From the NCBI RefSeq assembly GCF_020733635.1, contig NZ_JAJFZL010000001.1:3720001-3784000 (forward strand): a DNA stretch of 64,000 nt, read 5' to 3'. The stretch comes from Nocardia spumae (GTDB taxonomy: Bacteria; Actinomycetota; Actinomycetes; Mycobacteriales; Mycobacteriaceae). Below the pieces are notes generated by a model. It made no database searches. It worked only from the letters and a program-made list of their open reading frames with translations, and was not told where the DNA came from. Positions 19,837 to 27,739 of this stretch are shown here, in pieces. The position numbers and the translations under genes are program-made. The stretch's first letter is position 1. Every line of letters begins with the position of its first letter.

Positions 19837-21447
19837 CTAGGCCGAGGCCACCGCGACGGCCCAGCGGTAGTCGGCTTTACCCGCCGGTGTCCGCTTCACC
19901 TCGTCCACTCGCACCATCGACCGGGGGATTTTGTAACCGGCCAGGGTCTTTCGGCAGTGCTGCTGGATGTCGGCCAGCGTCGGCTGGGCCGCGCCGGGGT
20001 AGATCTCGATGACCGCGCACACCCGCTGGCCCATGCGCTCGTCCGCCACCGGGACCACGAGGGCGTCGGCGATCGACGGGTGGGCGTGCAGGGCCGCCTC
20101 GACCTCCTCGGCGAACACCTTCTCACCGCCGGTGTTGATGCATTGCGAGCCACGGCCGAGAAATACGATGCTGCCGTCGGATTCGACCCGGCCCATATCC
20201 CCCAGCACCGCCAGCCGAGTACCGTCGGCGCGGGTCGGAAAAGTACGCGCGGTCTTCTCCTCGTCCTTGTAGTAGCCGAGCGGGATGTTGCCTATGCGCG
20301 CGATGTAGCCCTCCTGCTTCGACCCCGGCGCCAGTTCGTCGAGATTCTCGTCGACCACGATCAGGTTGCGCGACGGGGGCATTCGCAGGCTACCGGTCTC
20401 GTCGACGGTGAAGGCGCCGTCGCTGCCGGTCTCCGACGCACCGAAATTGTCACGCAACAGCAGATCGGGTTTGACCGCGAGCATCCGCTGCCGCACACCG
20501 ACCGACCAGATCGCGCCGCCGGAGGTGATGGAGTGGAGCGAGCTGAAATCGATATCGTCCTTGCGTCGTTCCATCTCGTCGACCAGCGGCAGCCCCATAC
20601 CGTCACCGACGATCAAGATCACCTGCAGCGACTCCCGCTCGATCGCTTCGACCACGGCGCGTGGTTGGAAATCTCGCATCAGCACCACTCGGGCGCCCAG
20701 GGTGAAAAAGGTGAACAGTGAGAACAACGCCGCCCCGTGCATCAGCGGCGCGGCGATGAGAAAGGCGAGTTCCGGGAATTCCTCGGCGGCGGCGGCGACC
20801 TCGTCCAGACTCCGGCGGTCGTCGGTGCCGTAGGGGTTGCCACCCGAGAGCGGTTTGCGGAAGAAGTCGTCGTGGCGCCACATCACCCCCTTCGGGTATC
20901 CGGTGGTACCTCCGGTGTAGAGCACGTAGAGGTCGTCACCGGTGCGCGGGGCGAATTCCGCGCCGGCCGGCAGTGCCGGCGCGTCGGAGAACAGCACCAC
21001 CGCGATCGATGCCGCCCCGGCGGCGTCGCGCAGCTGCTGGGTGAGCGCGCCGATGACGACGACGGTGCGCAGCAGCGGGCACGAGCCGAGCAGAGCGGCC
21101 AGCACGCGTTGATGTTCGGGAAGTTCGACCACGACCGCGACCGAATCCGAATCGACGAAGATGTATTCGAGCTCGGCGGGTGTGTACCGATAATTGACGT
21201 TGATCGGCACCGCCCGGATCTTGATCAGGCCGAGAATGCTCGTGACATGTTCGACGCTGTTCTTCAGGAACAGGGAAACATGTTCTCCGGCCGCGATACC
21301 GGCCCCGGCGAACAGTCGCGCCGCCCGGTCGGCCCGGCCGTCCACGTGCGCGTACGTCAGGTTCTCGCCCGCATAGGTGAGCGCGGTCCGCTCGGGCACC
21401 GCCGTGGCCACCGCCTCGAAGACGTCGGCTATGTTGAACTCCACCAT
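19837..21447 (-). CDS. Acyl-CoA synthetase (FadD-type AMP-forming ligase)
   Basis: A member of the ANL superfamily that activates a carboxylic acid with ATP and loads it on CoA. The P-loop is YTGGTTGYPKGV. The aromatic/Gly region is DNFGASETG, the hinge area GDMGRVESDGSIVFLGRGSQC, and the final catalytic lysine is in RTPAGKADYR near the C-terminus. It has 536 residues from the chosen ATG. Two adjacent ATGs (21450, 21447) follow AGGGAAGAG; the second is better spaced. A TTG further up (21468) is unlikely. The protein resembles mycobacterial FadD enzymes near lipid or steroid genes, but substrate choice is not readable. It is divergent from lsr2 with only 52 bases between starts, so the promoters must overlap. 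Confidence 0.9.
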   Translation of the reverse strand: MVEFNIADVFEAVATAVPERTALTYAGENLTYAHVDGRADRAARLFAGAGIAAGEHVSLFLKNSVEHVTSILGLIKIRAVPINVNYRYTPAELEYIFVDSDSVAVVVELPEHQRVLAALLGSCPLLRTVVVIGALTQQLRDAAGAASIAVVLFSDAPALPAGAEFAPRTGDDLYVLYTGGTTGYPKGVMWRHDDFFRKPLSGGNPYGTDDRRSLDEVAAAAEEFPELAFLIAAPLMHGAALFSLFTFFTLGARVVLMRDFQPRAVVEAIERESLQVILIVGDGMGLPLVDEMERRKDDIDFSSLHSITSGGAIWSVGVRQRMLAVKPDLLLRDNFGASETGSDGAFTVDETGSLRMPPSRNLIVVDENLDELAPGSKQEGYIARIGNIPLGYYKDEEKTARTFPTRADGTRLAVLGDMGRVESDGSIVFLGRGSQCINTGGEKVFAEEVEAALHAHPSIADALVVPVADERMGQRVCAVIEIYPGAAQPTLADIQQHCRKTLAGYKIPRSMVRVDEVKRTPAGKADYRWAVAVASA

Positions 21448-21499
21448 CATCTCTTCCCTGTCGGTCAACGCATTTCGACAACTATGGAGGATCTACCAC

Positions 21500-21835
21500 G
21501 TGGCACAGAAGATCATCGTCGAACTGATCGACGATTTGGACGGCAAATCCGAAGCCCAGGAAACGGTGTCGTTCAGTCTCGACGGCGTGGCCTACGAGAT
21601 CGACCTGTCGAGCAAGAACGCGGGCAAGTTGCGTGGGGTCCTGCGACCATGGATCGAGTCCGCTCGCAAAGTGGGCCGTTCCCCTCGGGCCAAGAACGCC
21701 ACCGGCGCCCGCACCGCCGCCGGCAAAGCGCAGACCGGCGCGATTCGCGAATGGGCGAAAAGCAACGGCTACAACGTATCCAGCCGTGGCCGAATCCAAG
21801 CCGACATCATCGCCGCGTACAACAAGGCCAGTTAG
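21500..21835 (+). CDS. lsr2: Lsr2-family nucleoid-associated protein
   Basis: A 111-residue Lsr2 protein. The N-terminal dimerisation domain (about 1-60) starts AQKIIVELIDDLDG, and SLDGVAYEIDLSSKNAGKLR follows. The C-terminal DNA-binding domain (about 75-111) has IREWAKSNGYNVSSRGRIQADII, with the AT-hook-like RGR that inserts in the minor groove. Lsr2 is the actinobacterial H-NS analogue, silencing AT-rich and foreign DNA. The GTG at 21500 follows GGAGG at 21486-21490. It shares a very short divergent promoter region with the FadD gene. The mycobacterial lsr2 sits elsewhere (near lysS/clpC in M. tuberculosis), so this may be a paralogue. Confidence 0.95.
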   Translation: MAQKIIVELIDDLDGKSEAQETVSFSLDGVAYEIDLSSKNAGKLRGVLRPWIESARKVGRSPRAKNATGARTAAGKAQTGAIREWAKSNGYNVSSRGRIQADIIAAYNKAS

Positions 21836-21888
21836 CGGCTCGGCCCGGACCGACCGCCACCGCCGCGGAATCCTGGCCGAGCGTGGCG

Positions 21889-21924
21889 CGCCCGTCGCCG
21901 GCCCGGCAGTGCCGGTGACGGGCG
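21889..21924. terminator. Strong hairpin after lsr2, between convergent genes
   Basis: Arms 21889-21901 and 21912-21924 pair over 13 positions with one G-T wobble around a ten-base loop. The hairpin lies between the lsr2 stop (21835) and the convergent gene's stop (21963), so it may end transcripts from both sides. Confidence 0.65.
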
Positions 21925-21962
21925 GATTGGTGATCGTGGGCCGGTCCAGGACCGCGCCGTGA

Positions 21963-22625
21963 TCACGGCGCCGATCCTGGCACCTCCACCGGGATCTCAC
22001 CACCGAGGCGGTAGCCGTCCTGCAGGCGCAGGGTGTCCCCGCTCCAGAATCGGCCCGGGTCATACCAATTGGCGCGGCGCTGCGGCAGTAATCCCATGGC
22101 CTGATAGGTCGAGGCGACGATCTCGGCGCAGTAGGCGCTGCGCAGGTCCTGGCCGGGCACGGCACCGGATTCGGCCCGGGGCGTGCGCCGCACCCGGGCG
22201 AGCCTTCCGCTGAACCAGCGCGCGGCCAGCGTCGAGGTGGAGGGAAACGGCACGCCGTCCAAGCGCGCGATGGCCCGCAGCGCGTTGTCCTCCATCTCCC
22301 TGGTCACCGGCCGATCGAGCTGGCGCAACCAGGCCCGCTGACCGTAGCGCTGGGTCCACACCAGCACCGCATCGCGCAGATCGTGCAGCTGCGCCCCGCG
22401 GTGGCGGCTACCGGACCACATGTCGGGCAATGCCTTCCCCAGTTCGGCATGCCAGATCAGCACGGGCAGATCATCGATCACCACGGCCATTCCGACATGA
22501 TTTACGGGACTGTTCGTCGTCATCCGAATGGCCCTGTCGGCGGCCGAACTGCCGCGAAACAACCACAGATCCCCCGTCCTCGTGAGCTCGACAGCCTGCT
22601 CGAGAGCGATACTCCTACCCGCCAT
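21963..22625 (-). CDS. YiiX/NlpC-P60-like permuted papain-fold hydrolase
   Basis: A 220-residue protein without a signal peptide. The pattern fits circularly permuted NlpC/P60-like (YiiX/DUF830) enzymes: GDLWLFRGSS, then NHVGMAVVIDD and LIWHAE with the likely catalytic His near residue 40, and SAYCAEIVASTYQAMGLL with the likely catalytic Cys near residue 170. Such enzymes cleave amide or thioester bonds; the substrate is unknown. The ATG at 22625 (MAGRSIALEQ) is chosen over longer frames because it begins just before the conserved region and leaves an 18-base gap to the divergent small gene at 22644. Confidence 0.7.
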   Translation of the reverse strand: MAGRSIALEQAVELTRTGDLWLFRGSSAADRAIRMTTNSPVNHVGMAVVIDDLPVLIWHAELGKALPDMWSGSRHRGAQLHDLRDAVLVWTQRYGQRAWLRQLDRPVTREMEDNALRAIARLDGVPFPSTSTLAARWFSGRLARVRRTPRAESGAVPGQDLRSAYCAEIVASTYQAMGLLPQRRANWYDPGRFWSGDTLRLQDGYRLGGEIPVEVPGSAP

Positions 22626-22643
22626 ACCCAGTAGCCTAGGGAC

Positions 22644-22817
22644 ATGCGCTGGTGGAAGGTACTCGGTTTGGCAGGAGCGGCCGGCGTCGCCGCCACCGGA
22701 GTCGTGATCGTGCGGGCGGAGCGGCAAAGGCGTTCCTACACACCGGAACAGATCCGTGCGCGCCTGCACGAACGAATCGGCGAGGCCGCCGGACCCGAGG
22801 ACGGCACCGGCGGCTGA
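22644..22817 (+). CDS. Small membrane-anchored protein, unknown function
   Basis: A 57-residue protein: MRWWKVLGLAGAAGVAATGV forms one N-terminal membrane segment, followed by a basic, helical, charged tail (RAERQRRSYTPEQIRARLHER). Short proteins of this make-up are common in Mycobacteriales, but I cannot name a family. The reading frame has typical GC-rich third positions, starts with ATG 18 bases from the divergent YiiX-like start, and ends 10 bases before the convergent monooxygenase stop. This tight fit supports it as a real gene. Confidence 0.65.
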   Translation: MRWWKVLGLAGAAGVAATGVVIVRAERQRRSYTPEQIRARLHERIGEAAGPEDGTGG

Positions 22818-22827
22818 CGGCTATCGG

Positions 22828-24474
22828 TTACCGCCGCGCCGATACGCCATCGATGACGTCGAATCCCTTGTAACCGGCGGCGGCCACCGCGGCGATGATG
22901 TCGCCGTAGACGCCGAACCCGCCGACGAACGGCATGAACACCCGCGGCTTACCCGGTACGTTGGCGCCCAGATACCACGAATTCGCCTGCGGCATCAGTG
23001 TTCTCGCCGCACGGTCGGCGCATTCGGCGACCCAGTCCGATACCGCGTCGGGGCGTGCCTCGAGTGCGGTGGCGCCGGTGCTGTCGAGGAAGCCGATGGC
23101 ATCGGCCACCCAGTCCACGTGCAGTTCCGAGTGCAACACCATATTCGCCAGCACCGAGGGGCTGCCGGGACCGGTGAGGTTGAACAGATTCGGAAAGCCC
23201 GCGATGCCGAGCCCCAGGTAGGTCTTGGGGCCCTCACTCCATGCCTCGTTGAGGGTTTCGCCGCCGCGGCCGACGATGTTCATCCGCGCGACCGATCCGG
23301 TCATCGCGTCGAATCCGGTGGCCAGCACGAGGGTGTCCAGCTCGTAGTGCGCGGCGGCGGTGTGCACGCCCGCGGCGTCGATCCGCTCGATCGGCGTCGA
23401 CCGCAGATCGACCAGCTCGACGTTGTCGCGGTTGTAGGTCTGATAGTAGTCGGTGTCGGTACAGATACGCTTGGCGCCGATGGGATGATCGCGGGGAATC
23501 AGCAGCTCGGCCACGCGCGGATCGTCGATCAGCGCGCGTACCTTCTCCTCCCAGAACAAGCGGGCGGGGTCGTTCGCCTCCATGGTCACCATCTGATCGG
23601 CGAAGGTCTTGCTGAACAGCACCCCGCCCAGTTGCCAGCGCTGCTCGTAGGCCGCCCGCCGTTCGGCCTCGGACACCTCGAGGGTGAGCTTGGGGTGCGG
23701 CTGATGCGGTGAGCCGCCGCCGCTGGCCATCGACAGTCGCCGCCGCCGGGCGTAATCGGCCTTCTGCGCCCGCCGGGTGTGTTCGTCCAGTGCCGTATTG
23801 CCCGCGGGGACACTGTAATTGGGGGTGCGCTGGAAGACGAACAGCCGTTGGGCCTGCTCGGCGAGGTGCGGAATGGCCTGGATACCGGACGAACCGGTGC
23901 CGATCACGCCGATGCGCTGGCCGGTGAGGTCGACGCCGTCGTGCGGCCAGCTCGAGGTGTGCAGCAGACGTCCGGCGAAACTGTTCAGCCCCTCGATCGC
24001 CGGCGTGTTCGCATTCGACAGCGGCCCGGTGGCCAGCACGACGAAGCGTGCCGAGACCTCGGCGCCGGTGTCGATGCGGACCCGCCAGCGCAATGTGGTC
24101 TCGTCGAGCACGATATCGGTGACCCGGGTTCCGAATCGGATATCGCGGCGCAGATCGAAACGATCGGCGACGTGCTCGAGATAGGCGAGGATCTCGGGCT
24201 GGGTCGCGTACTTCTCGCTCCAGTTCCATTCCTGCTGCAACGCGTCGTCGAACGAGTACGAGTAGTCGATGCTCTCGACATCGCAGCGCGCGCCGGGATA
24301 CCGGTTCCAGTACCACACGCCGCCCACCCCCTCGGCCGTCTCGAACGCCTGCACCGTGAGTCCGCGGCTGCGAAAACGGTGGATCGCGTAGAGGCCGGCG
24401 ATGCCGGCTCCGACCACCACCACATCGACGCCGTTTCCGATATTCCCTGGTGACGATGACGTCTCGGGGTTCAC
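22828..24474 (-). CDS. Baeyer-Villiger-type flavin monooxygenase
   Basis: A 548-residue class B flavoprotein monooxygenase. The FAD-binding GAGIAG is at residues 22-27, and GVWYWNRYPGARCDVES is typical of cyclohexanone/phenylacetone-type enzymes. The Baeyer-Villiger fingerprint is FAGRLLHTSSWPHDG (FxGxxxHTxxWP), and the NADPH-binding GTGSSG comes just after. Such enzymes insert oxygen next to a ketone using NADPH and O2. The GTG at 24474 follows GAAAGGTAG and is preferred over the far-upstream start at 24606. A short inverted repeat GAGAC-CA-GTCTC lies at 24493-24504 in its promoter region. It is divergent from the ketosteroid-isomerase homologue, which suggests cyclic ketone or steroid metabolism; the actual substrate is inferred only. 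Confidence 0.92.
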   Translation of the reverse strand: MNPETSSSPGNIGNGVDVVVVGAGIAGLYAIHRFRSRGLTVQAFETAEGVGGVWYWNRYPGARCDVESIDYSYSFDDALQQEWNWSEKYATQPEILAYLEHVADRFDLRRDIRFGTRVTDIVLDETTLRWRVRIDTGAEVSARFVVLATGPLSNANTPAIEGLNSFAGRLLHTSSWPHDGVDLTGQRIGVIGTGSSGIQAIPHLAEQAQRLFVFQRTPNYSVPAGNTALDEHTRRAQKADYARRRRLSMASGGGSPHQPHPKLTLEVSEAERRAAYEQRWQLGGVLFSKTFADQMVTMEANDPARLFWEEKVRALIDDPRVAELLIPRDHPIGAKRICTDTDYYQTYNRDNVELVDLRSTPIERIDAAGVHTAAAHYELDTLVLATGFDAMTGSVARMNIVGRGGETLNEAWSEGPKTYLGLGIAGFPNLFNLTGPGSPSVLANMVLHSELHVDWVADAIGFLDSTGATALEARPDAVSDWVAECADRAARTLMPQANSWYLGANVPGKPRVFMPFVGGFGVYGDIIAAVAAAGYKGFDVIDGVSARR

Positions 24475-24637
24475 AGTCGCTACCTTTCGCCGGAGACCAG
24501 TCTCTCCGCATTCGACGGTAGGGACGCCCGCGCCGCCGGAGCACATCGCGTCCCGATGACCGGCACTCGTCGGCGGCCCTCCCGGTGACCGGGACGGACC
24601 GGGCACCGGTGGCGGCGATCGCGTCTACGGTCGGCCG

Positions 24638-25009
24638 ATGGCTTCAGCACAGCAGATCCGCTCGGCGATTCAGCGTTATCTCGACACCGTCGCCACCGGG
24701 ACATCGGCCGATATCGCCGCCCTCTACAGCGACGACGCCACGGTCGAGGATCCGGTGGGCTCACCCGCGCACACCGGGCGCGCGGCCATCGAAAAGTTCT
24801 ACAGCGCACTCGATTCGGCGCAGGTGGCCACCGAATTGCTGACCGTGCGGGTGGCCGGCGACAGTGCCGCGTTCGGCTTCCGGGTGACCACCGGATCCGG
24901 TGACCGCACCACCGTCATCGAACCCATCGATGTGATGACCTTCGACGAAGACGCCCGTATCACCAGCATGCGCGCCTTCTGGTCGCGTGAGGACATCACC
25001 TTCGGCTGA
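24638..25009 (+). CDS. Ketosteroid isomerase-like protein (SnoaL/NTF2 fold)
   Basis: A 123-residue NTF2-fold protein very like classic delta5-3-ketosteroid isomerases. Tyr14 (in RYLDTVA) and Asp38 (in VEDPVG) stand at the same numbers as the catalytic residues of the Comamonas testosteroni enzyme, and Asp98 in EPIDVMTF corresponds to its Asp99. The end, ITSMRAFWSREDI, also matches. All three catalytic positions are present, so double-bond isomerisation of a 3-ketosteroid is plausible. The gene is divergent from the Baeyer-Villiger enzyme, with 163 bases between starts. The ATG at 24638 is the first good start. Confidence 0.88.
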   Translation: MASAQQIRSAIQRYLDTVATGTSADIAALYSDDATVEDPVGSPAHTGRAAIEKFYSALDSAQVATELLTVRVAGDSAAFGFRVTTGSGDRTTVIEPIDVMTFDEDARITSMRAFWSREDITFG

Positions 25010-25086
25010 CCGCGAGCGGCCCCTGCGGCATCGCCTCGATTCACTCGAATTCCCCGCTGCAGCGGGTGTGCTGGATAGGGTGAGCC

Positions 25087-26085
25087 ATGCCGTTTCGCCC
25101 GAATCGCTGGACTCCCCCGCCCGCGCCCGACCGCGCTCGTCACCCCGTCAGCGACCCGCCGATGCCGCCACCGCGGCTGGTGCCGCTGCCGGGTCCCGGT
25201 CCCGAGGATGTGGTGATCGCCGCCGACGGCCGGGTGCTCACCGGCATCGCCTCCGGTGCCGTGCTGGCCGTCGATCCGGACTCCGGCGCCGTCGAGGAGA
25301 TCGGCCACACCGGCGGGCGGCCGCTGGGGCTGCACGCCGGCGCCGACGGGTCGGTGCTGATCTGTGACGCCGAGCGCGGACTGCTTCGCCTGGACCGGCC
25401 GCACGGCACCATCGAGACGGTGCTCGATCGGGTCGACGGGCAGCGGCTGACCTTCACCAGCAATGTCGTCGCCGCACCGGATGGAACCGTCTACTTCTCC
25501 GAATCGACCCGGCGGTATCCGCTCGAGGACTACATGGGCGACATCCTCGAACATTCGGGGACCGGGCGCCTGTTTCGCCTGACCCCCGACGGCCGGGTCG
25601 ATACCCTGGTCGACGGGTTGCAGTTCGCCAACGGGATCGTGCTCGCGCCGGATGGTTCGTCGGTGCTGGTCGCCGAGACCGCCGCGTACCGGATCGCGCG
25701 TTACCACCTCGACGGCCCGCGCGCCCGGACCACCGACTACCTGGTGCAGAATCTGCCGGGCTGCCCCGATAATCTGGGCTTGGGCAGCGACGGGCTGGTC
25801 TGGGTGGCGCTGGTGACACCGCGAAACCGGTTGCTGGACACGCTACTTCCGCTGCCGGGCGTGCTGCGCCATATCGTGCGGGCGGTGCCGGCGGCGCTGC
25901 AGCCCGCACCGGCGCGCACCACGTGGGTCCAGGCGTTCGGTTTCGATGGTGCGCTCGTGCACGATCTGCAGCGCGACAGTGACGACTACTCGATGGTCAC
26001 CGGGGTCGCTGAGGCGGATGGTCGGCTGTACCTGGGCAGTCTCAGCGAGCCGGCGGTGGCGGTGCTCGACGTGCCCCGGCCGTGA
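25087..26085 (+). CDS. SMP-30/strictosidine synthase-like beta-propeller protein
   Basis: A 332-residue six-bladed beta-propeller of the strictosidine synthase/APMAP-like group: PEDVVIAADGRVLTG in the first blade, NVVAAPDGTVYFSEST in the middle, GLQFANGIVLAPDGSSVLVAET, then PGCPDNLGLGSDGLVWVAL. Bacterial members act as lactonases or have unknown hydrolytic roles. No signal peptide is seen; the first 30 residues are Pro-rich. An internal Met (PPMPPPRLVPLP) could be the real start, giving about 307 residues. It lies 77 bases after the isomerase gene. Its stop directly abuts the stop of the convergent kinase, with no space for a terminator. Confidence 0.85.
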   Translation: MPFRPNRWTPPPAPDRARHPVSDPPMPPPRLVPLPGPGPEDVVIAADGRVLTGIASGAVLAVDPDSGAVEEIGHTGGRPLGLHAGADGSVLICDAERGLLRLDRPHGTIETVLDRVDGQRLTFTSNVVAAPDGTVYFSESTRRYPLEDYMGDILEHSGTGRLFRLTPDGRVDTLVDGLQFANGIVLAPDGSSVLVAETAAYRIARYHLDGPRARTTDYLVQNLPGCPDNLGLGSDGLVWVALVTPRNRLLDTLLPLPGVLRHIVRAVPAALQPAPARTTWVQAFGFDGALVHDLQRDSDDYSMVTGVAEADGRLYLGSLSEPAVAVLDVPRP

Positions 26086-27639
26086 TCACCGACGTGTCAG
26101 GGTTCCGGTGATCGATCCGATCGGTCCGGTCATCGAGTAGGCGGCGGTGCCGTCGCCGTGCAGCGTCAGGGTGGAGGGCTGGTTGTCGTCCATGCAGCCG
26201 GCGCCCGAGACCAGGTGCGCGCGCAAGGTGATGCTGGTCGAGGTTGCCGCGGTGAGGGTTTCGGTGCGTTGACAGGTGATGCCGCCGCGGTGGCCGGTAT
26301 TGCTGGCGGTGCCCAGCGGGGTGCCCACCGCGCCGGGGTGCAGGGTGAGGAGGATGTCGTAGGTGGCCAGGCCGTCGGTGGCGGTGCCGCGCCAGGTCCC
26401 GGTGAACGCGTCGGGCAGGGCGGTGTGCGCACTCGCCTGCTCGGTGACCTCGGGTGCGCCCGCCGATGTCGTGACGTCGCTGTCGGCCGTGGCCACGGCG
26501 GCGGTCTCAGGGGCGGTGGTCTCAGCGCCGGTGGTCGTGGCCGAAGGGCCGGTCGTCGCGCTGCGGAAGGTGAGGACGGTACTGATCGCGGCGACCGCCA
26601 CCAGCACGAGCACCAGGGCCGTGATGCCCAGGGCGGTGCGCCGTCGCGACGGATCTCGCTGCGGCCGTACGGGTTCGGGGGTGTTCGGCGGCGGCGGGGC
26701 CGGTTGCCGGGCGGGGGTGGGCGCGTTCGGCGGCGCGGTGGTCACCGTGGCGGCGGGGACGGGTGCCGAGTCGAGGTCGAGCAGCATCACCGCCTGGCGG
26801 CTGATCGATTCGAGGATCGGGGCGGGCAACCGGACGGCCGGGGGGCCGAGACTGTCGATCCGGGTGAGGGCCGGGCGGTTGCCGGGTTGTTTGTCCAAGC
26901 AGGCGGCCGCGAGTGCGCGCACGGTGTCGGGGACGCCGTCCAGGCGTGCCGGTTCCTGCATCACCCGCCACAGCATGGTGATCGAATCGCCCGAGCCGAA
27001 CGGGCCACGGCCGGTGGCCGCGTACACCAGCACACCACCGAGGGCGAAGATGTCGGCGGCCGGTCCGACAGGCGATCGGCCGGAAATATGTTCGGGCGCC
27101 ATATAACCCGGTGAGCCGATGACCTGTCCGGTGCCGGTCAGGGAGGTGCCGTCGTCGACGGCGCGGGCGATGCCGAAGTCGATCAGGCGTGGGCCGTCGA
27201 CGGTGAGCAGGACGTTGGATGGTTTGAGGTCGCGATGGACGACGCCGGCGGCGTGCACGTCGAGCAGGGCGCGGGCCAATCCGGAGGCCAGCGGCGCGAG
27301 CGCGTATTCCGGCAGCGGGCCGAAGGTTTCCACCGCCTCGCCCAGTGACAGTCCGGCCACGTATCCGGTGGCCAGCCAGGGGCGGTCGGCGTCCGCGTCG
27401 GCATCGAGCACGGGAACGGTATGGGCGCCGGTGACCCGCCGCGCGGCGGTGACCTCGCGGCGGAATCGGGTGCGGAATTCGGGATCGCCCGACAGGTCGG
27501 GGCGAACCACCTTCACCGCGACGGTACGGCCACCGGCGTTGCGGCCCAGATATACCCGGCCCATTCCGCCCGCGCCGAGCACACCGAGTATCCGGTACGG
27601 ACCGATGCTCGCCGGATCACCGGGTTCCAGTGGGCGCAT
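26086..27639 (-). CDS. Membrane Ser/Thr protein kinase (PknB-type)
   Basis: A 517-residue eukaryotic-like kinase. Kinase domain (about 12-275): GAGGMGRVYLG, AVKVV (catalytic Lys), HRDLKPSN, DFGIAR, GSPGYMAPEH. A Pro/Ala-rich linker (290-335) follows, then one membrane helix (ALGITALVLVLVAVAAIS, about 338-358), a Thr/Ala-rich stalk, and an extracytoplasmic domain of about 100 residues (from TWRGTATDG) with two cysteines (ITCQ and GAGCMDD) that may form a disulfide. Unlike PknB there are no PASTA repeats, so the sensed signal differs. The start is ATG at 27639. No substrate gene is adjacent in the same direction. Confidence 0.95.
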   Translation of the reverse strand: MRPLEPGDPASIGPYRILGVLGAGGMGRVYLGRNAGGRTVAVKVVRPDLSGDPEFRTRFRREVTAARRVTGAHTVPVLDADADADRPWLATGYVAGLSLGEAVETFGPLPEYALAPLASGLARALLDVHAAGVVHRDLKPSNVLLTVDGPRLIDFGIARAVDDGTSLTGTGQVIGSPGYMAPEHISGRSPVGPAADIFALGGVLVYAATGRGPFGSGDSITMLWRVMQEPARLDGVPDTVRALAAACLDKQPGNRPALTRIDSLGPPAVRLPAPILESISRQAVMLLDLDSAPVPAATVTTAPPNAPTPARQPAPPPPNTPEPVRPQRDPSRRRTALGITALVLVLVAVAAISTVLTFRSATTGPSATTTGAETTAPETAAVATADSDVTTSAGAPEVTEQASAHTALPDAFTGTWRGTATDGLATYDILLTLHPGAVGTPLGTASNTGHRGGITCQRTETLTAATSTSITLRAHLVSGAGCMDDNQPSTLTLHGDGTAAYSMTGPIGSITGTLTRR

Positions 27640-27739
27640 ATGGACTTGTCTTCCCTTCCCATCGAGCGCCTGCCGCCGCAGGCCTGCGCTCGATCACACA
27701 CGAGCGCGGCAGCGGTCGCAACCCGCCCGGGTGGCGGGA

